A DNA stretch of 64,000 nt from Picocystis sp. L7 (taxonomy: Eukaryota; Chlorophyta; Picocystophyceae; Picocystales; Picocystaceae), in the NCBI GenBank assembly GCA_020975725.1, contig QXJR01000020.1, positions 186,001 to 250,000 of the forward strand. Reading direction: 5' to 3'. The notes under the pieces are model-generated. The model saw nothing but the letters and a program-made list of their open reading frames with translations, was not told the origin of the DNA and searched no databases. Positions within the stretch are counted from its first letter, which is position 1. The number at the start of each line of letters is the position of its first letter. This document shows positions 61,419 through 64,000 of this stretch, one piece after another. The position numbers and the translations under genes are program-made.

Positions 61419-61816
61419 TGCACCCTGAAATAACCAATCACCGCTGCAAAGAACGTCCTAGCAAACGATTCATTTTGAAGAGCCTGTGCACAGCGAGAAG
61501 AAGGAAACGGCAGTGCTCTGTCCGGAGGCGTTGACGGCGATGGCATTCGGATGGTATCAAGACGAGACGGCTGCGAGCCGAGATGGCCTTGGACCATGAG
61601 GCACAACCAAGTGCTGGTACGGTCGAACAAGCATGGCCTGAAGTAGCCGTGCGTGAGGTTGTAGTTGGGCCCACCTCTGCGCTGCTCTTTGGCTTCGGGA
61701 GATGGTGCGAGGGATGCTGTCACGGATAGCATGACCAGCCTCGAGGAGGAGTACGCTCGTCTACCAAGGTTCAGGTTCCCGATTATTTTGTGATGCAGCA
61801 ATGTCAACATGTTCAT
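61367..61816 (-). CDS. Possible small protein antisense to the NAA50 end
   Basis: A 149-codon minus-strand frame from ATG at 61816. It reads [36 protein letters not shown], then [12 protein letters not shown], with a basic, Ser-rich start like a mitochondrial presequence. The tail overlaps the last 52 bases of NAA50 in antisense, which is unusual and may mean an intron or a chance frame. I do not recognise the product. Confidence 0.25.
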   Translation of the reverse strand: MNMLTLLHHKIIGNLNLGRRAYSSSRLVMLSVTASLAPSPEAKEQRRGGPNYNLTHGYFRPCLFDRTSTWLCLMVQGHLGSQPSRLDTIRMPSPSTPPDRALPFPSSRCAQALQNESFARTFFAAVIGYFRVHQGGARSTRCRKSLART

Positions 61817-62645
61817 TTTGCCACCCAAGTCCAGTACAGAGGTCCTCGATTTCCACCATTCCAAAGAAAGTTTGACTCCGGCACCACGGACGGCACTTCC
61901 ACCCTGCTCGTTGCGATGCAATCTTCCTTTTCCACTGGATTGAGCCTATCCATTTATGCGATGGATCACCATCGCATGCTTGACGGCTGCAAGGCCAGGC
62001 TACGTAGACACCATGGTAGGGGGGTGCAACCTACCTTGGCTCACGTGCTTCCCACGTGGGGGTCCCATAGGCTTAACTCTTGCCTTAACCGAGGCGATCG
62101 CGACCCACCCCCTTCCTTGATGAGGGACACCGAGAGGGTGAGTCCCAGGTCCACCCTTCGAATTAACTTTGGCTTAACTCTTGGACCTGGGGCGTCTCTC
62201 CGCTCCTCTTATCCAAACGAGAATTTCCTCTGCGTCCCATCTCGATGTTGCCCGAGAGGCCCATACTCGCATTGGACACTACCACCGATTGATGTCGGTC
62301 CCCGACGAGGAGAAGAGAGGCATTTCGACCCCCGTTTCGTCTACCCCCCTTTGGTCCACGTTCCCGTCAGGGATCCTCGGTTCGCTCGTCCTCGAGGGGG
62401 GTCTCGATCCCGTCGGATCGGGAAGGTGTGGCGAAACCTCCACCACACGTGTCCATCACAACGCATGGATATGCGACATCGACATGTGCGCGGCCTTCCG
62501 CTCGTTCCACTCCCGCATCAAGCGGGACGAAGGTCTCTCCACCGGAAGGTGGGTCTAAAGAAGTTGGTTGAGGCGCACGGGAACGAATGGACGAGCGGAA
62601 GCTCACGGAACCAATTCGTCGTGGCAAACCAGGTGAAGCTTCAAC
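61817..62645. other. Upstream region of the GapA remnant
   Basis: GC-rich with a plus-strand frame open from 61790 that reads into the pseudogene but has no protein-like motif of its own. Contains repeated CTTAACTCTTG-like motifs at about 62072 (with an inverted partner CCTTAACC at 62084) and 62171. Confidence 0.4.
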
Positions 62646-63289
62646 ATGGAATTCACCGGATTGAAGCGCACGAACACCTTTGCAATGCGTGCGAAGCCAT
62701 CCGAGAGACTCTCCCTTCGAACGAGTGCACAAGCGACATTGGCCACCCGCGAGGTGACCAGGGCCAAAGTGAAAGTGGCCATCAACGGATCCTAGATGCA
62801 TCCCACATGGATCTTTGCAAAGCCAAAAAAACGGCCTCGGACAGTGTGCCGACCTCCATGGGTGCTGCCAAGGCAGTTGCTCTTCGTCTCCCTATCATGA
62901 AAGGAAAACTGAACGGGATCGCATTGCGTGTCAACACTCCCAATGTGTCCGTGGTGGACTTGGTGGTGAACGTGGAGAAGAAAGGTCTCACCGCGGAGGA
63001 AGTGAACAACGCTTTCCACGAGGCCTTGGATAGTCCCATGAAGGGAATCTTGGTCCCTTGTGAGGAACTGCTGGTGGTTGTTGACTTTCACATGAGTGAC
63101 GGGTCCTCTTCGGTGAATGCTTCGCTCGCCATGGTCATGGGGGATGACATGGTCAAGGTTGTGGCGTGGTATGACAATGAGCGTTTCCTTATTGGGGATG
63201 GATCCCACCTATCCCTCCTATCGAACAACGCTCAACGGTTGCAAGATGAGGGCTTCATGCACAGAGGTTGTGTGGAGGATGCAAAGTGA
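62646..63289 (+). pseudogene. Plastid GAPDH (GapA-type) with large internal deletion
   Basis: The ATG at 62646 begins a plastid transit peptide ([20 protein letters not shown]) and leads into AKVKVAING, the first strand of mature GapA, before stopping at 62793. Directly across the junction, in another frame, lies the C-terminal half of the same enzyme: [52 protein letters not shown] and [18 protein letters not shown]. The missing middle, roughly 190 codons, includes most of the NAD domain and the catalytic SCTTNC. After WYDNE the sequence no longer matches (normally WGYSQRVVDLA). The gene is therefore dead as GAPDH unless the assembly is wrong. The ends of the lost piece would share about ten bases (ATCAACGGAT), consistent with a microhomology deletion. 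Confidence 0.8.
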
Positions 63290-64000
63290 TTCTTGAAATT
63301 ACAACGATATCCAAACATGGTTTATTACATCTGTGCTTGCCTTTTAAATAAAGGGCTTCCTTTTCTAGCGAATTGGTGCTTGTACTTGACCTTGGTTTTG
63401 AGTACACAAAGATTTTATGTGACGCGTAGCTTACTTTTTCGATTGCTTTCCCTAGTAACTGTGAGTTGTGTTTACATCGCCCAGCACCGGCTGTAGCACA
63501 ACTTTTCCCCCCATTCTACAATCCCACACTCAAAGCGTCCATGCATGAAGTTTTCTACATTCACAGTTGCTTACTTGATCATATTTCGATCCTCTGCGAG
63601 ACTCGTGGCATATTAGTCAAGTCTCTCTTTGATCATCTTCGATTAATCCAAAGCAGAGGATGCTTCGTTTCTACAGCTTGCGGGTCTGAAAAAATTCCTG
63701 ATCTTTGGGAGACGGAGACATTCCCTGAAGGCAACGCCATGGCTCCAAGTCCTCGGGCTTGAGTTGGAGCACTTTGATGCGCCACATCATGTGTGCAAGT
63801 TTTTGCCTCTTCTTAGCCAGGCTGATTGATATTGGACCATCGTTCCCAAAGTCGCACTCACGAAGGAATATCAGCTTGGTAAAGTGCATTGGGTCTTCCT
63901 CATCCGCTTCCGGCCATTTGGGCGATAGCTCACAAACCTCGTGTAGTATATCTGGGGAGGTGAAGTCTTATAGACGCAGTAGCTTCTCGTTCGGGACATC
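63290..64000. other. AT-rich end of window
   Basis: No recognisable gene. Short frames only; composition returns to the AT-rich type of the gene-free blocks. Confidence 0.5.

Noticed and set aside
1-64000. CRISPR arrays, rRNA or tRNA genes
   Set aside because: No regularly spaced repeats with unique spacers were seen. Short TTCGANTCC-like matches were not backed by a cloverleaf on inspection by eye.

Overview
This window looks like nuclear DNA from a photosynthetic eukaryote, most likely an intron-poor alga. The evidence is a plastid-type magnesium-chelatase H subunit, a fibrillin (PAP), an HCF164-like thylakoid thioredoxin, a DUF1995 protein, a GapA-type plastid GAPDH remnant, eukaryotic ribosomal proteins L14 and S15, a RAD6-type E2, squalene epoxidase and a kinesin. 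Most genes are single open reading frames. GT-AG introns can be traced in the RAD6-like E2 gene (259 and 105 nt), in RPL14 (220 and 106 nt) and in one unrecognised Cys-rich gene (33 nt). Compact gene clusters alternate with AT-rich gene-free blocks. An in-frame UGA in a selenoprotein H homologue argues against a land plant. The pattern would fit a multicellular (florideophyte-like) red alga, but the exact lineage is an inference and other intron-poor algae remain possible.

Layout. 0-5.4 kb: a possible solo LTR, a kinesin-8-like motor and a saccharopine-dehydrogenase-like oxidoreductase. 5.4-19.4 kb: a gene-sparse region whose only clear genes are secretory-pathway enzymes, namely two GT34 glycosyltransferases, a fucosyltransferase-like protein and a FAM69/DIPK-like kinase-fold protein. 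19.5-22.7 kb: a tyrosine-recombinase gene bracketed by a 21-bp direct repeat, with a near-perfect long hairpin inside the interval, which is a candidate Crypton-like element. 22.9-29.3 kb: selenoprotein H with a UGA Sec codon, an FCP1-like phosphatase, an AKR2-like ankyrin protein and a helical protein possibly related to SLF2. 29.6-38.5 kb: CHLH, fibrillin and an ankyrin-like protein. 39.5-46.6 kb: glutathione synthetase, a two-variant 31-bp minisatellite, a TMEM184/LAZ1 protein, squalene epoxidase and HCF164. 48.8-64 kb: a subtilase with a thrombospondin-like tail, a Cys-rich spliced gene, RAD6, DUF1995, a head-to-head RPL14/RPS15 pair, serine acetyltransferase, a TPR-like plastid protein, NAA50 and a deleted GapA pseudogene.

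How the genes relate. Several serve the plastid: chlorophyll synthesis (CHLH), plastoglobules (PAP), cytochrome b6f assembly (HCF164), outer-envelope protein targeting (AKR2-like) and photosystem assembly (DUF1995). Serine acetyltransferase feeds cysteine synthesis and glutathione synthetase uses cysteine further downstream. The 8-19 kb block reads as a Golgi/ER glycan-modification neighbourhood. Nothing here is an operon. Genes sit in divergent and convergent pairs, and several divergent promoters carry long GA/CT tracts or tandem repeats.

Limits. All calls were made by eye. Start codons were chosen as in-frame ATGs, so several proteins are shorter than the longest open frame. Some candidate genes with very short introns could not be resolved, and no tRNA, rRNA or CRISPR array was seen.
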